A DNA stretch of 64,000 nucleotides from Pegoplata infirma (Eukaryota; Arthropoda; Insecta; Diptera; Anthomyiidae), in assembly GCA_963921195.1 (NCBI GenBank), contig OY992537.1:61678400-61742399 (forward strand), written 5' to 3'. This document shows, piece after piece, positions 31,569-43,384 of this stretch. Below the pieces are notes generated by a model. It ran no database searches. It had not been told where the DNA came from and saw only the letters and a program-made list of their open reading frames with translations. Positions within the stretch are counted from its first letter, which is position 1. Each line of letters opens with the position of its first letter. The position numbers and the translations under genes are program-made.

Positions 31569-32157
31569 ATTTATTCCCTCCACTTATTGTTAGTGATAGA
31601 GAGTAAATATAAGTTTGTCATTCCGTTTGTAACTTATTTAAATATCGGTCTGGGATCCCATAAAGTATATACATATATTATTGATCAGTGATCGAAGAAA
31701 TTCTATCGATGTCCGTCTGTTTGTCCGTCTGCCTGTCTGTGGAAATGGTGATCACGGTCAAAATATTACACGAATATGACTGAAACTTAACTTATGTTCT
31801 TGTTGTTGCCCCGAAAAGTTTGTTATGGCATTTGAGCGATATCGGTTCAGCGGTTCAAAAGTTATGAACGAAAATGTAAGGACACCTCGAAAATTTTGGT
31901 ACATTCAACATAACCTAAAAATACAAAATGCTTTAATTCGGCTGCTTGTTGACATATGTGAACAGAATTTAACACCGAATGGTATTTAATCAAGAACGAA
32001 CATATTTTTTCTCCAAAATTTTTTGGATCGCAGAAATTTTTATTATTTTTTTCAAAAGCAATTTCTTTTTAAATGAAGTTTTTGCAATATTGATTTTTGC
32101 AATGTGGAGGGTATCAATACATTCAGCAAGGCCGAATTTAACTTTTTTACTTGTTTA
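31569..32157 (+). mobile_element. Mini-me-like element, uninterrupted copy
   Basis: Starts TTATTCCCTCCACTTATTGT with partner TAGTGATAGAGAGTA; TTTGTCATTCCGTTTGTAAC; ATCGATGTCCGTCTGTTTGTC; AATATTACACGAATATGACTG; CATAACCTAAAAATACAAAA; and 3' end CAGCAAGGCCGAATTTAACT. It serves as the reference that reveals the MITE inside 7323-8283. Confidence 0.85.
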
Positions 32158-33300
32158 TTCATTTCATTGTTTTTACGCTTGTACTGCCCCTCCTTAACTA
32201 CATACCACTCCCAACCCCTGTTGTTAGATGGTATAAAAATCGATGTCAATGCAAAAATTCAACCACATTCCGCTGCTGAACCTTTATTTTTTTTTGGGAT
32301 AGAAATAAGTTACCCCCTATTGCCGTAGTACATACTAAAAACTATTCTTATTATCACGTTCTCAGTTTGTTTAGCTTATTTAGCATTTAGTTCCTCTACC
32401 CGAACATGTGAGAAATAGTTCAAATAAACAACATGTGAGAATAAATAAATTTAAAAAGAACAAAAAAAAAATATTAAACTTAAATGGATCTCATTGCAAT
32501 GAAAGTAGTTTAAGAGATCTGCAATTTAGAAATAGAATTAAATTGTGTGACGACCCACTCATACAAAAGGAATTGGACTTTTTTATAGTATGTCTGTAAA
32601 ATTTGTTCAAGTTCAAGGTTTTTTTGAGTTTTATTATGGCAAAACAAATTATACATACTACATACGTCACATTTTAATCAAAAATAAAAAGTGTTAATGT
32701 GCCAATTTAAAATGTTTTTGCATTTCAAACATTAGACGATTAATGCATTTTTTACCAAATAAAAACCAAATACAAGTAGCACTTGTATGCAGTGTTGCCA
32801 TCAGCTGGAGTTGTCAAATTGCTAGATCACAAACAAATGGGTGCTAGATTTTGTCTTCATATTTCACAGATTTCAATTTGCGAAACATTTAAGTTTAATC
32901 TACCTGCTATCTAAGCGCTAAGGAACTTAAAGTGTTTATGCGAGTCAGCCTCCAAATTCGAAAAACAAATTTAAGGTTTGTTGGGTTCTTAATCTAAAAA
33001 ACTTTTACATTTTTCGACAAAACTCATATTTTGGGTCACCCTAAAACATTTTTAATGGTTTATTTTAAATGCACAGTTGCCAATTCAGAAGAATTTTGAA
33101 CAATAATGATATTTTTTTAAATTTTGGTCTGAATATTTCTTTGTGTGTATTTACACACGAACTTTTTTTTTTGATTTTTTTTCAATTCACTTTTGAAATT
33201 TCTTCGTTCTCTTCTCTTATACTATTTCCGTTTCCCACAAACTCGAATGCAGTAGCAGACATGCAAGGAAAAAAGTCAGTGTGTAAATTCCCACTTTGGG
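32158..33300. other. AT-rich DNA, possibly lower copy
   Basis: No gene is supported. A CAGTGTTGCCATC motif at 32792 resembles a hAT terminus without a partner. ORFs at 32408-32599 and 33069-33332 show no recognised domain and no transcription or splice context that I can defend. Confidence 0.4.
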
Positions 33301-33306
33301 ATATCA

Positions 33307-34712
33307 ATAAACAAACAAATGAACGAAATTGAAAACTTGTATATATTAGAGGTGTCCTTAAAAACGAAAATCACCTTTTTATACCTGGTAGGGTCCTATA
33401 TTGTTCTTTAGTATCTAAAAATGAGTGAGCCAAAATTTGGGAACAATCGGCTAAAAATAACTCGTGCCGAAAATGGATTGAAGTTTTGGGACATTCTTAT
33501 AAGAACGAAAAACTCGTCTTTTCTAGTTTTTGGAAAAACATTGGTATTTGATATTTTTTGTTAATTTTTTTGTGAAATAATATGAAAATGGTACTAAATT
33601 ACCTTTTCAAAACGACTAATAAAATTAAAATCGGATGGAAAATAAGCATTTTACGCATACATGCCCCAGACCATTGTATGGTTTTTAGAGCCAGAATTTC
33701 AAAATTTTCAAAATTTTTAGGCAAAAGAATAGTAAAAATTTAATTTTACTTTATGATTAAATTGAAAACATATTTAAGATTAAAAATAGCAGATATGGTA
33801 GTCAAGCTTTTTTTTTATTTGGCGCGGGTAGTGATAAAATTTCCGCGGATTCCAAATAAAATGCTTTTTTCTACAATAATTAAGCAAATTTTTGAAAATT
33901 CGTGCTCTATTGTGCGGATCGAAGTGTAAAACGTAAATTCTGTAACTTTTGAGAAATCGGATATATGCAGATATTTTGTATTATAGAAATGTATAACGTC
34001 TCAAATTTGTCATTTCACCTCGACGAAAAGGGGTTAAAGATGCCCGAATTCTCAAAAAATTTACAGAATTTATGTATTTCACTTCGTATAATACAATACA
34101 GAAAATTGTTTCCCATATTTGCTAAATTATTTTAGAAAAACTCATTTTCTTTGGAATCCGCGGAAATAATATCACTACCCACGCCAAATGAAAAAAAAAA
34201 GTTAGACTACCATATCTGTTAGTTTTTATCTATAACATGTATTTAATATAATTATAAAGTAAAATTTATTTTTTTTTTTTTTTTGCCTAAAAATTTGGAA
34301 AATTTTCAAATTTTGGCTTTAAAAACCATGCAATGGTCTGGGGCATGTATGCGTAAAATGCTTATTTTTCATACGATTTGAATTTCTTTAAGCTTTTTGG
34401 AAAGGTAATTTATTACCATTTTCATATTACTTAACAAAAAAATTTACAAAAAATAGCATATACCAATATTTTTCAAAAAACTAGAAAAAACGTGTTTTTT
34501 CATCAGATAAGAGTGTCCCAAAACTTCAATCCATTTTCGGCACGAGTTATTTTTATCCGATTGTCTCCAAATTTTGGCTCACTCATTTTAAGATACAAAA
34601 CTACAATTTAGGACCCTACCACGTATTAAAAAGTGATTTTGAAAAATTACCTTAGTCGTTAGGACACCTTTAGTATATATACAAGTTTTCAATTTCGTTC
34701 ATTATTTGTTTA
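33307..34712. mobile_element. 1.4 kb imperfect palindrome
   Basis: Left arm AAATGAACGAAATTGAAAAC, AGGTGTCC, GGTAGGGTCCTA, AATGAGTGAGCCAAAATTTG, CGTGCCGAAAATGGATTGAA, ATGCCCCAGACCATTG; the right arm repeats these in inverse order, ending GTTTTCAATTTCGTTCATTA. Centre near 34010. Arms of about 680 bp differ by scattered substitutions and small gaps. No terminal duplication was identified, so the superfamily is unknown. Confidence 0.85.
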
Positions 34713-35299
34713 CCCTATAATAACTTGGTAAATGCTGTCGCCTCAAAAAAATCTAATTTTAACTGGCGATATTTTAAAAACCGTTTGACCGATTTCTAAA
34801 CATTTCATTTAACATTAAAAAATAAAGATTTTTAAAAGCATTAAAGTATTTTGATTTATTTTCTTATTAAATATCAATTTTATCATTTATCACATTTGTT
34901 TAATATTTTTTTTATATTATCTATGAGTATTTTTATTATGACTTTTGAAAAAAAAAAAAAACAGTAGTTTCCAAAGCCATTAAATGTTATCTACATATAA
35001 ATTGCGCTTTTTATGTATGTCTAATAAAGTAGTAAATTTTCTAAATATTTTTATTATATAAACTTTATTAAATTTATACAATAAGTGTAAAAGTAATTTA
35101 ATTTTTATTTGCATTATTCAAATATTTATTTATTCAAAAATTTTTTATAGAAAAAAATTTCTAAAATGTAATACTATAAATAATAGAAAACTTAAAAAAA
35201 ATTTGCTAATAATTTAAATAGGATTTTTGAAAAGTTTTCACAGTTTTGCAGAAAATTATTAATAAATAATAAAAATAAAATTGAGAAGGTTTATTCTAA

Positions 35300-35640
35300 C
35301 TCGAGGTTATTGTAATCTTACTAATTGTAAGATAGAACAAAGTCGAATATGTATGTATTAATATTTAAGTTTGAACATAAGCGATTTGTCATTTAAATTC
35401 CCTTTGCTACTTGTTGCAAAGGGTTTTTATATTTACTAAATAATATTGACAATAAAATATAACAAATTCCGAAACACGTTTCGATTAAGTCTTGCAAAAA
35501 AGACCAACATAAATAAATTTAAAATCGAAAAGTAATTTTCTTGACAATTATTCTATGAGAATATAATGGTTTTAATTAGTAAAGGAAATAATGACCTCGA
35601 GCTTGAATAAATCTAAAAATTAATCAGTTTTAATAAAAAA
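35300..35640 (-). mobile_element. LTR-like promoter-bearing repeat, copy 2
   Basis: On the minus strand: GAGGTCATTATTTCC, GCAAGACTTAATCGAAACGT, TATTTAGTAAATATAAAAAC then CCTTTGCAACAAGTAGCAAA, ACAAATCGCTTATGTTC, and finally AGTTAGAATAAACCTTCTC. The TATA-like ATATAAAAACCC and the downstream AATAAA fit a short transcription unit such as an LTR. CCTTTGC.ACAAGTAGCAAAGG is a hairpin unique to this copy. Confidence 0.45.
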
Positions 35641-35689
35641 AATTAATCAGAATTTTAATAAAAAATGACGCAGACTCTCTCATCGTTTG

Positions 35690-36600
35690 ATAAAGTCACT
35701 AATTCTGAAACATTTTTTAATATAGAAAAAGTCTGAGATTCTTAGTCATTTTTTGTATAGAAAAAGTTTCAGATTCTGAGATATTTTTTGTATAAAAATA
35801 TTCTCAGATTCCAAGAAATTTTTCGTATAGAAAAAGTATCTGATTTTGAGACATTTTTCGTATAGAAAAACTTTTAGATCTTGAGACATTTTTAGTATAA
35901 AAAAATTTAGATTCTGAAACATTTTTCGTATAGAAAACGTCTCAGATGCTGAGACATTTTCCGAATATACAAAGTTTCAGATTCTGCCACATTTTTCGTA
36001 TTGAAAAAGTCTCATTTTTCGTAGAGAAAAAGTTTCAGATTCTGAGAAATTTTTAGTATGGAAAAGTCTCAGATTCCGAGACATTTTTCGTATAGGAAAA
36101 GGCTCAGATTTTGGAACATTTTTCGTATAGAAAAAGTCTTAGATTCTGATACATTTTTGGTATAAAAAAAGTCTCTTATTCTGATACACTTTTCGTATAG
36201 AAACAGTCTTAGATTCTGAGACATTTTTCATATAGAAAAATTCTCAGATTCTAAGACGTTTTTCATATAAAAAAAAATTCTTACATTCTGAGACATTTTT
36301 CGTATGGAAAAAGTCACAGATTCTGACAGATTTTTAGTATGGAAAAAGTCTCGGATTCTGATACATTTTTCGTATAGAAAAAGTTTCAGATTCTGAAAAA
36401 TTTTTCGTATAAAAAAAATTTAAGATTCAGAGATATTTTTCATAGAAAAAGTCTCAGATGCTGAGACATTTTTGATTTTAATTTTTTCGTATAGAACAAG
36501 TCTCAGATTGTGAGACAGTTTTCTTATAGAAAATGTCTCTTAATCTGAGACATTTTTCGTAAAGAAAATGTTTTAGATTCTAAGACATTTGTCCCACAGA
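35690..36600 (+). repeat. 35-bp minisatellite, array 2 (longest)
   Basis: About 25 imperfect units of the same consensus as array 1, e.g. ACATTTTTCGTATAGAAAAA then GTCTCAGATTCTGAG. A few units carry indels (about 36000-36030, 36475-36490). Flanked on the left by AT-rich DNA and on the right by a 13-bp-stem hairpin (36653-36693). Confidence 0.9.
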
Positions 36601-36652
36601 AAATTAAAGCAATTAAACAAAACGATTACACAGTGATACAAATGTGTAATGT

Positions 36653-36693
36653 TATGTAAAATGCCAAATGAAAGCTGACATTTTACATAACAA
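36653..36693. other. Short perfect hairpin
   Basis: GTTATGTAAAATG is followed about 14-16 bases later by CATTTTACATAAC, a perfect 13-bp stem. It may be a relic of a small inverted-repeat element; no function is claimed. Confidence 0.5.
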
Positions 36694-36706
36694 ATTCCTC
36701 AAGGTG

Positions 36707-37104
36707 TTTTTTTAGTTCAGCGCTAGATTATTTTTTACACGCATATAAAATTGGTGATTTTAAAGCAATTAAAGCTTTTGTGTACTAAACATGTCCTACA
36801 TTAGGGGCCACTGGTGGTGTATTTATTGGACATGTGGGGTCCAGCGTCTAAACTTAAGCTCGAAATTAAGTAAGGTATAACCGGTATGAATTTCGTTGTA
36901 ATCGGTCCCGTACATATGTACTTACCAAATAGCCAAATTTTTAAAAATAATCCACTGTTCACCGTTGCGTATGATTGTTATTTAAATTTAATTACAAAAT
37001 TAATCATACGCCTTATACAGTTTTCAACCAATTTTATTATAATTATAATAAAAGTTCACCAACTTCAAATTCGTGTAAAAAAAATCTAGCGCTGAACTAA
37101 AAAA
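36707..37104. mobile_element. MITE with TTTTAGTTCAGCGCTAGAT termini
   Basis: Left TTTTTAGTTCAGCGCTAGAT then TTTTTTACACG; right CGTGTAAAAAAAATCTAGCG then CTGAACTAAAAA, inverted over about 32 bp. It abuts the left end of family X copy 2 without intervening bases. Confidence 0.75.
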
Positions 37105-37544
37105 ATGCCTGCGAATTTTGTACTCTTGCCCAAAACATTAAATCATGATAATGTTTTGCGGAAGATTTGGGTGTACTTGCCAAAGCAAAGTTTTTTTAGA
37201 ATTAATTATGTTATATTACTTTGCTATTCCATGCACAAGGAATTGAAATATCAGTCGAGGACCCCATTAAAAAACCAAAAGAGCTGTACATTTCGTAAGT
37301 GAGAGCAAAAATAAGTGCAAAAAAGTGTTTTTACATTTTGGAGAAAAAGAGCTGTACATTTCGTAAGTGAGTGCAAAAATAAGTGCAAAAAAGTGTTTTT
37401 ACATTTTGGAGAGTATAAAAGATTCGGCACCAAAGAACATAACACTCTCACTTGTTTAATGTACATTTGATAAACAAATAAGAAAAAAATATTTTTTTTT
37501 CACGAAAAACAAAATTATGTTAAAAAAATTTAATGAACCCAAAA

Positions 37545-37970
37545 CTTTAAGTGCAAAAAAAATTTTGACGAAAAAAGTTTTTGATGAAAAGAAAAATTTT
37601 TTAATGTAAAAAAAATTATGAGAAAAAAATATGAAAAAAAAAATTTTTTGTTGAGAAAAAAATTGATAATAAAAAATTTGATGAAAAAAATTGATGAAAA
37701 AAAATATGATAAAAAAAAATATGAAAAAAAAATTTATGAAAAAAAAAAATTAATGAAAAAAAATTGATGAAAAAAAAATTTTATGAAAAAAAAAAATTTG
37801 ATGAAAAAAAAATTAATGAAAAAAAAAATTGATGAAAAAAAAATTTATGAAAAAAAAAGTTTGATGAAAAAAAAATTATGAAAAAAAAAGATGAAAAAAA
37901 AGTTTGATGAAAAAAATTTATGAAAAAAAAAAAAAAATTTGATGAAAAAAAAAAAAAAATATTTTTTTTT
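37545..37970 (+). repeat. GATGAAAA-type A-rich minisatellite, array 2
   Basis: Repeats of GATGAAAAAAA, TTATGAAAAAA and TTTGATGAAAAA, purine-rich on the plus strand. It occupies the same position as in the other family X copies. Confidence 0.85.
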
Positions 37971-38433
37971 AAATAATTATGTTACTTTTTATTCACCAGC
38001 TGGTGAAAAGCGGTTTTATTCACCACGCGGTGAATTTTTATCCAAGTTATTAAAATTTTTGGTTTTAAGAAAATGAAAATAGTAATTCTTGTTTTCTTTT
38101 TCGTTAATTCCCAATTAGAAATGTCGTTAAGACATCTCAAAGACTTCCTTATGACAATGTCAGTGTACCTACTGACTGAAAAATCTCTGACCATACAAAA
38201 TACCTCATGACACCTCCTGACTTTTTCAAGTAATTTGTCAAAATTCCTCGCCGACAAGTAAGCAGGTAGTCAATAGTGCTGACTACATTATGACATGTAT
38301 ATAGTTCGTCTGAGATCGTTAAAAAATTTAAAATTTATTAATCACGTCTTTTTATTTACACTACATACTATTTTTATCTGTCCATTTCTTAAATTTAATT
38401 TTTAATAACTTACTCTTTTAATCTGCCTTACTT

Positions 38434-38498
38434 GGTCCGCGAACTCAGAACCTTCTGTTTACTGGTCTAGCACCTTACCCCTTTAGCCAAACTTTGAT
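38434..38498 (-). repeat. tRNA-like module, left arm
   Basis: The minus strand reads TTGGCTAAAGGGGTAAGGTG...GTTCTGAGTTCGCGGACC. The first block resembles an A box and GGTTC...GGACC can form a T-arm-like stem with a 9-base loop. The matches are imperfect (10 of 12 in the A box, weak B box), so it is a decayed tRNA-derived sequence at best. Confidence 0.35.
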
Positions 38499-38566
38499 AA
38501 TAAATGTGTTTATTTAAAAACAAATTTAAATTAATTTATTATTTGAATTGTCCTGTTATATATATT

Positions 38567-38783
38567 TCGTCACCTGAATTGAAAAATGCTACAATATGAA
38601 TTTTTCTTCCTCAAATATAATTTTTTTTTTAAATATTAATTGGAATTTGGTTTCATCCTATTTAACAAGATTTTGTTAGAGTTATTTAAGCGTATCTTAG
38701 TTGTTTTTAATATTATTTATACAAAACAAAAACAAATATTTACAAAAAAATGTTGCAGGAGCCCTTTACAATTAAGGTGACGA
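38567..38783. mobile_element. Diverged TCGTCACCT MITE
   Basis: Left TCGTCACCTGAATTGAAAAA, right ACAATTAAGGTGACGA with TA after it. It shares the terminal octamer with the 18000-18379 element, but the interior differs. Confidence 0.6.
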
Positions 38784-38864
38784 TATATTCAATTTATTTT
38801 GTTTTTGACAAATTTGAAAATATTATGATTTCAAAATATATTTTATTACAAACAATTTTAAGTT

Positions 38865-38945
38865 GTGGTTGGCGTAGTTGTCTAGCAGGTTCGACAGCTT
38901 ACATGTTGTAGATTTTTGGCCTCGGTTCAATCCCCGGTCGCGGAT
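38865..38945 (+). repeat. tRNA-like module, right arm (SINE head?)
   Basis: TGGCGTAGTTGTCTAGCA (38870-38887) matches an A box in 11 of the first 12 positions; GGTTCAATCCC (38924-38934) fits the B-box core GWTCRANNC. An acceptor stem is not evident, and the following T-run could terminate Pol III. It points outward relative to the left-arm module. Confidence 0.45.
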
Positions 38946-39395
38946 TTTTTTTTTATTTTTTTTTTTTTATTGTTTTAAGACCAATTTAATTTTATTTTTT
39001 TAATTACAAAGAAAATTAAACGAATTTTAAAGGATTAAACAAAATTACATGGATTTTACATCGGAAAAAAAATTTTTTAGTGATTGGTCGGATTTGCTGT
39101 ATAATTGTCAGCACTAAAGACATGATTTTTCTAAATTGATAAGACAACTTATATGACAAGTCAGTACATTTATAGAACTTGGGGAGCTCCGACAAAAATT
39201 ATGACATGTCCTTAAGTTGTCTTTAGTAAAATGTATTCACTTGCTGACTTCTACCTGATGAATCATTACTGACATTGTCTTCAAGACAAAATTTCTAATT
39301 GGGTTGTTAGCTTATATAGTCAAACTGAGGTGGCGTCCTACAACTTTTTTAAAATTTGACACCAGCCTAAAAACATTATCATGTTAAAAAAAGCC

Positions 39396-40450
39396 TCTAG
39401 GGTGTTGTAATATAATATGCCTTTCATTTGCTTTTGGTTTCATTCCATTCCGATTTTGGTTGTTGCACTGTGTTATAAAATAAGATAAAAAATACTTTTT
39501 CTTGTCATGCTACTTTTTACATTCCAGTGGGATTCCAAACTCTTTTGTGCCCACGGGCCCTGCCATAACTTAAGACGGCCCTGTTGCTAATGGTATATTT
39601 TATTTTTTTTTTGTCCGATTAAAAATACATATTCATGTTGCACAGTGTAATAGGTCGCTTCATCAAGAATTGAAATTTTTTATGTAAACAAGAAATTGCA
39701 TTTTACACAATAATAAATAAGTTATTAAATAATAAAATAATTACAAAATTAAACATTAACAATTAACAAATATTATCTCATCAATTTGTTTAAATAATAA
39801 AATATTTCCATGAAAATATCCCCTTTATAAAGGAAATGAACTTGTAAAAATAAGTTGACTGACCTAACACATACAAAAATTTGATTTTATCCTTTACTGC
39901 CCACTCAATATTAAATTTATTGTTGTGTCACGACAATCGATTACAATTAAGTTTATTAATATTTTCCTCCCAAAAATAGTACTAATAAAAGCAAATAATT
40001 ATTCTTATGGTCAATGCACAAAAAGAATGACGTGTATAGACATGATAATTTGACAACTTTTAGCATTTATTAATGTTAATAAACATCAAAATAAGCAAAC
40101 AAATATACATAAATCATAAACAATTAATGTTATATAAATGGACATTTGACAAAATTCAAAGCACAAGCTAATAATTTGTAATAAGATTGTTAAGTAGGAA
40201 AAATATTCAAAGGAAATTTAAATAAAAAATCATGTAAGAATTTAAAAAAATCCGAAAAACAAAATTTCGATTTTTTTAATTTCAATTATATGATTTTTTA
40301 ATTTAAGTTGCTTTTATTCATTTTAATTAAGTTTTTCTGAAATTCAAAAGGACATTCTACAAAGAAAATCAATTGCAATTCGAAGATTCTACTTGTAACA
40401 CTGTGCAACAAATTTGTAGTCTTCGAATGTATCTTGAATGGGACCAAAAA
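39396..40450. other. AT-rich DNA without recognised feature
   Basis: Around 39536-39590 a slightly GC-richer stretch (GGGCCCTGCCATAACTTAAG) occurs; the remainder is A/T-rich with no inverted repeat or coding signal I can support. Confidence 0.4.
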
Positions 40451-41805
40451 AAACAAGTAAGAAAATTATAGTCGGTCAAGACCGACCATATAATACCCTA
40501 CACCAGTTTCGCGGAAAATGGGTCCCAAGTTCAAACATGGACCGATTAGATCTATATTTTGTCAAATCTTGAATAAATGTGAAAAAGACTCGAAAATCAA
40601 ATTTGAGTGAAATAGGCTTCGATTTGTTGCCAATAAACCACTTTAACTGAATATCGGACGAAGTTTTCATATCGGGCCTAGGTCCAAAAATTGTTTTAAT
40701 AAAATATTTTCGATTTTTGTGAAAATCAAGAAGGTGGGTGGTATTGGGGCTACAAGAAGAATTGATCCGATTTTTTTTAAATTCGGAATGATGATTTGTG
40801 AAGACAAAACACGTTTACCTGCCAAATTTCGAAAAGATACCTATTATAATACGGATTAGAGTCATTTGAGCCAAAACTAAAGAGGAACTTTGTACACCAA
40901 AAAAAAAAGTGAACTAAAAACTGGGAAAATTAACTAAATTTTGAGAAAAAGGGGGAATGATTTGGCTCCAAAGATTTTTTTTCTTGGTTTTAGTTCAAAC
41001 TTTTACCGAAAATAAGGAAAACAAAGCTATTTAATTTTAAGCCAATTTTAACTAGAAAATGGGAAAAATTATGTTACACTTTACACGGTGAGCCTCAGCG
41101 ATGTTTAGGTTCGACTTTAGTGTCGACGAAAAGTGTAAACGCAGTTCGATTTCTACTTGATTAAATGTCACAAAACTGTTTACAGCGAAAGCGTAGCTGC
41201 TCGCATTCGCGAGATATCGCGAAATTAGTGTTTTTTATTTTCTAAAATTTTGACAATGAAGTTTTTTTAATGTCTTCAAAAACTGTGTATGTAGTTTTAA
41301 CTGTATTTATTTACAGGTCACAAAACAGTTAACATCGAAATCATACCTTATCAATTTCGCGAGAAATCGCAAAAATAAAATAAAAAATTAAAAATAAATA
41401 TTTTTCGCGTAAATTAGCAGTCAAGATATTGATTTGAGCAGTTTTATTACCTTTAGCCATATAAAATTTAAACTGCATACAATATATTTGTCGTTTCTTG
41501 ATTTTTTCCCTTTTTTTAGACACTAAAGAAATAATAAATTTATTAATATAAAAGCTTCAACAGTAATTTTGCAATTTCTCGGGAAATGTATTATCTATAA
41601 TCTTTATGCTTGCAGTTTTGTCAACTTTAATAACCTCGAATTCAAACTGCATACCACATTTTTGTCATTAATTAAAGTAAATGTTTTTACAGACCAAAAA
41701 TAACACAAAGTAATGAATAAATAGTAGTTTAGCGAGTTTTTTAGCGATATCTCGAAGAATTGAGCAGCTAGAATTTAAATGTTAACAGCATTATCACCTT
41801 AAAAC

Positions 41806-42300
41806 CATGTTTCCATTCAGATCAAAAACACTTGATTTGAGCAAAACACTTCGAGCTGTTTCCACTCAAGTTGAAGTGATTTGCAACGTCAAACTAATTA
41901 CGAATTTTCGTAATTAATTTGACGTTTTCTCCACAAAATAGTTAAAACAACAAAATTGGGAAAATAATTTCCAAAAACAATTAATTTTGTAGTTTATTAT
42001 AATTAAATAAAGATGTTTAACAACTAATTGTAAATTATTTTAATAATAAAAAAAATAAAATGTCTTTTTCTTCTAGCAAACACTCACTACGAATGAGTAG
42101 CTTTCATTTTCGAATATAAAATACAGTGTTGCACTGACCAAAACAAGTGGTGAGTTTAAAAAGTCGACATGTTTTGTACCAAAACACCCAATTTGAGATG
42201 TTTTGCGCATATGAAAAATGTATGGGAAAACATGTAGAAAATGATATGATTTCCTTAAAACACTCTGATTTGCCCAAATCATGCCACTGGAAACATACTG
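41806..42300. mobile_element. MITE with ATGTTTCCA termini (nest level 3)
   Basis: Left CATGTTTCCATTCAGATCA with AACACTTGATTTGAGCAAAA; right read backwards TATGTTTCCAGTGGCATGAT with TTTGGGCAAATCAGAGTGTT. It interrupts one of the modules of the foldback element. The ORFs at 42073-42485 cross it and are not genes. Confidence 0.65.
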
Positions 42301-42824
42301 TAAAGCAATAGCAAATCAAACTGCATTTCGTGTTTTTCAACAATGTTAAAGAAACTTATTTTATTAATCAAAACAAAAAATACCCCTAAAAAGCTGTTTT
42401 TCGCTATTTCTCGCGAAAGTGAGCAGCTATATTTTTTTTTGTGGGCAGTTTTAATTTCTTCCAAAATGCTCAAATCAAACTGCATACCACTTATTTTTTA
42501 TTATTTCTAAAGGACCGGTTTTAAAAAATAAATAAATTATAAAAAAAAATTATATAATTACGCGATATCTCGCGAAATTTAACACATACAATAGCAATGT
42601 CAACATCTGTGTGACCTTTGATCAAGCACAAGTAAAACTGCTTACCATGTTTTTACGAAATTTTAAAGAAACCTATCTTAAGATAAAAAACGAAAACAAA
42701 AACAGCAAGAAATTAATTTCGCGATTTTTCACGAACTAAGGAAGATAGGATTTTGATGTTTACTGTTTTGTGACCTTTAAATAAGTACAATTAAAACTGT
42801 ATGCTCAGTTTTTTAAAACATTTA

Positions 42825-43384
42825 CACTCAGAAAATTATGTAAGTTACTACATGTTAGTTGTTTGTATATTTTACAGTAGTTAGTTATTTTCAACTACAA
42901 AGTCAGTTGTTTTTGTACGAAAAATATCAAACAACCATTTCGGTTAGTTTTTTTAAGTAGTTTTTTTGAATAACTAACAAAAAACTACTGTGATGTAGTA
43001 ACAGTTATTTAAAGTACTTAGTTAATTTTTTTTTTTTTATCTCTGAAAAATTTTCAAAGTTTTTTTCCAAAAAAATAAAAATAAATTTTTAAAAATAATT
43101 TTTTTGTTATTTTTCACAACTTTTTTTTAAAACAAAAAAAAAAAAAAAAACTGAAAACATTTGTTCTTCAATTTTTTCTCTGAAAAATTTTTTGAAAAAA
43201 AAAATTATTTATAGATTTTTTTATTTTTATTACATTTTAGTTGTTTTGACTACAAATGTAAGTAGTTTTTACTACATAAGTCTGTTGTTTTTTGTCAGTT
43301 AAAATAACTAACATTGTTAGTTGAGTTTACTGAAAAAGTAGTTGACCCCAAAACAACTTACAAAGTAACATAATTTTTTGAGTG
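42825..43384. mobile_element. TA-flanked MITE 'CACTCAGAAAATTATG', copy 1 (nest level 3)
   Basis: Left CACTCAGAAAATTATGTAAG, right CATAATTTTTTGAGTG, flanked by TA. Internal GTAGTTTTTACTAC-type short palindromes recur. Copy 2 at 57189-57756 is colinear over nearly its whole length. Confidence 0.85.

Larger units (their letters stand above)
38114..39302. mobile_element. 1.2 kb element with CCCAATTAGAAAT termini, nested in family X
   Basis: Left CCCAATTAGAAATGTCG, right AAAATTTCTAATTGGG. Copy 1 of family X reads GTTAATTGTTAGCTTATATA at this site, so the insertion point and a TT duplication are defined. Near both ends GACAATGTCAGT-type motifs recur. It carries one tRNA-like sequence in each arm (38434-38498 minus, 38865-38945 plus) and a MITE (38567-38783) between them. 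No open frame of significance. Confidence 0.75.
37101..39395 (+). mobile_element. Family X element, copy 2 (interrupted)
   Basis: Same block order as copies 1 and 3. The GAGCTGTACATTTCGTAAGT...ATTTTGGAGA block is tandemly duplicated (37280-37345 and 37346-37412). It includes the A-rich array at 37545-37970 and is interrupted within TTTTCGTTAATT|TTGTTAGC by a 1.2 kb element (38108-39302). The right end is at about 39395 (AACATTATCATGTTAAAA). Confidence 0.75.

Noticed and set aside
32408..32599. 63-codon Asn/Lys-rich frame
   Set aside because: Low-complexity AT-rich start and no known domain; nothing distinguishes it from chance in this base composition.
35690..36600. CRISPR array
   Set aside because: Regular 35-bp units, but there are no unique spacers between repeats; the sequence is a eukaryotic minisatellite.
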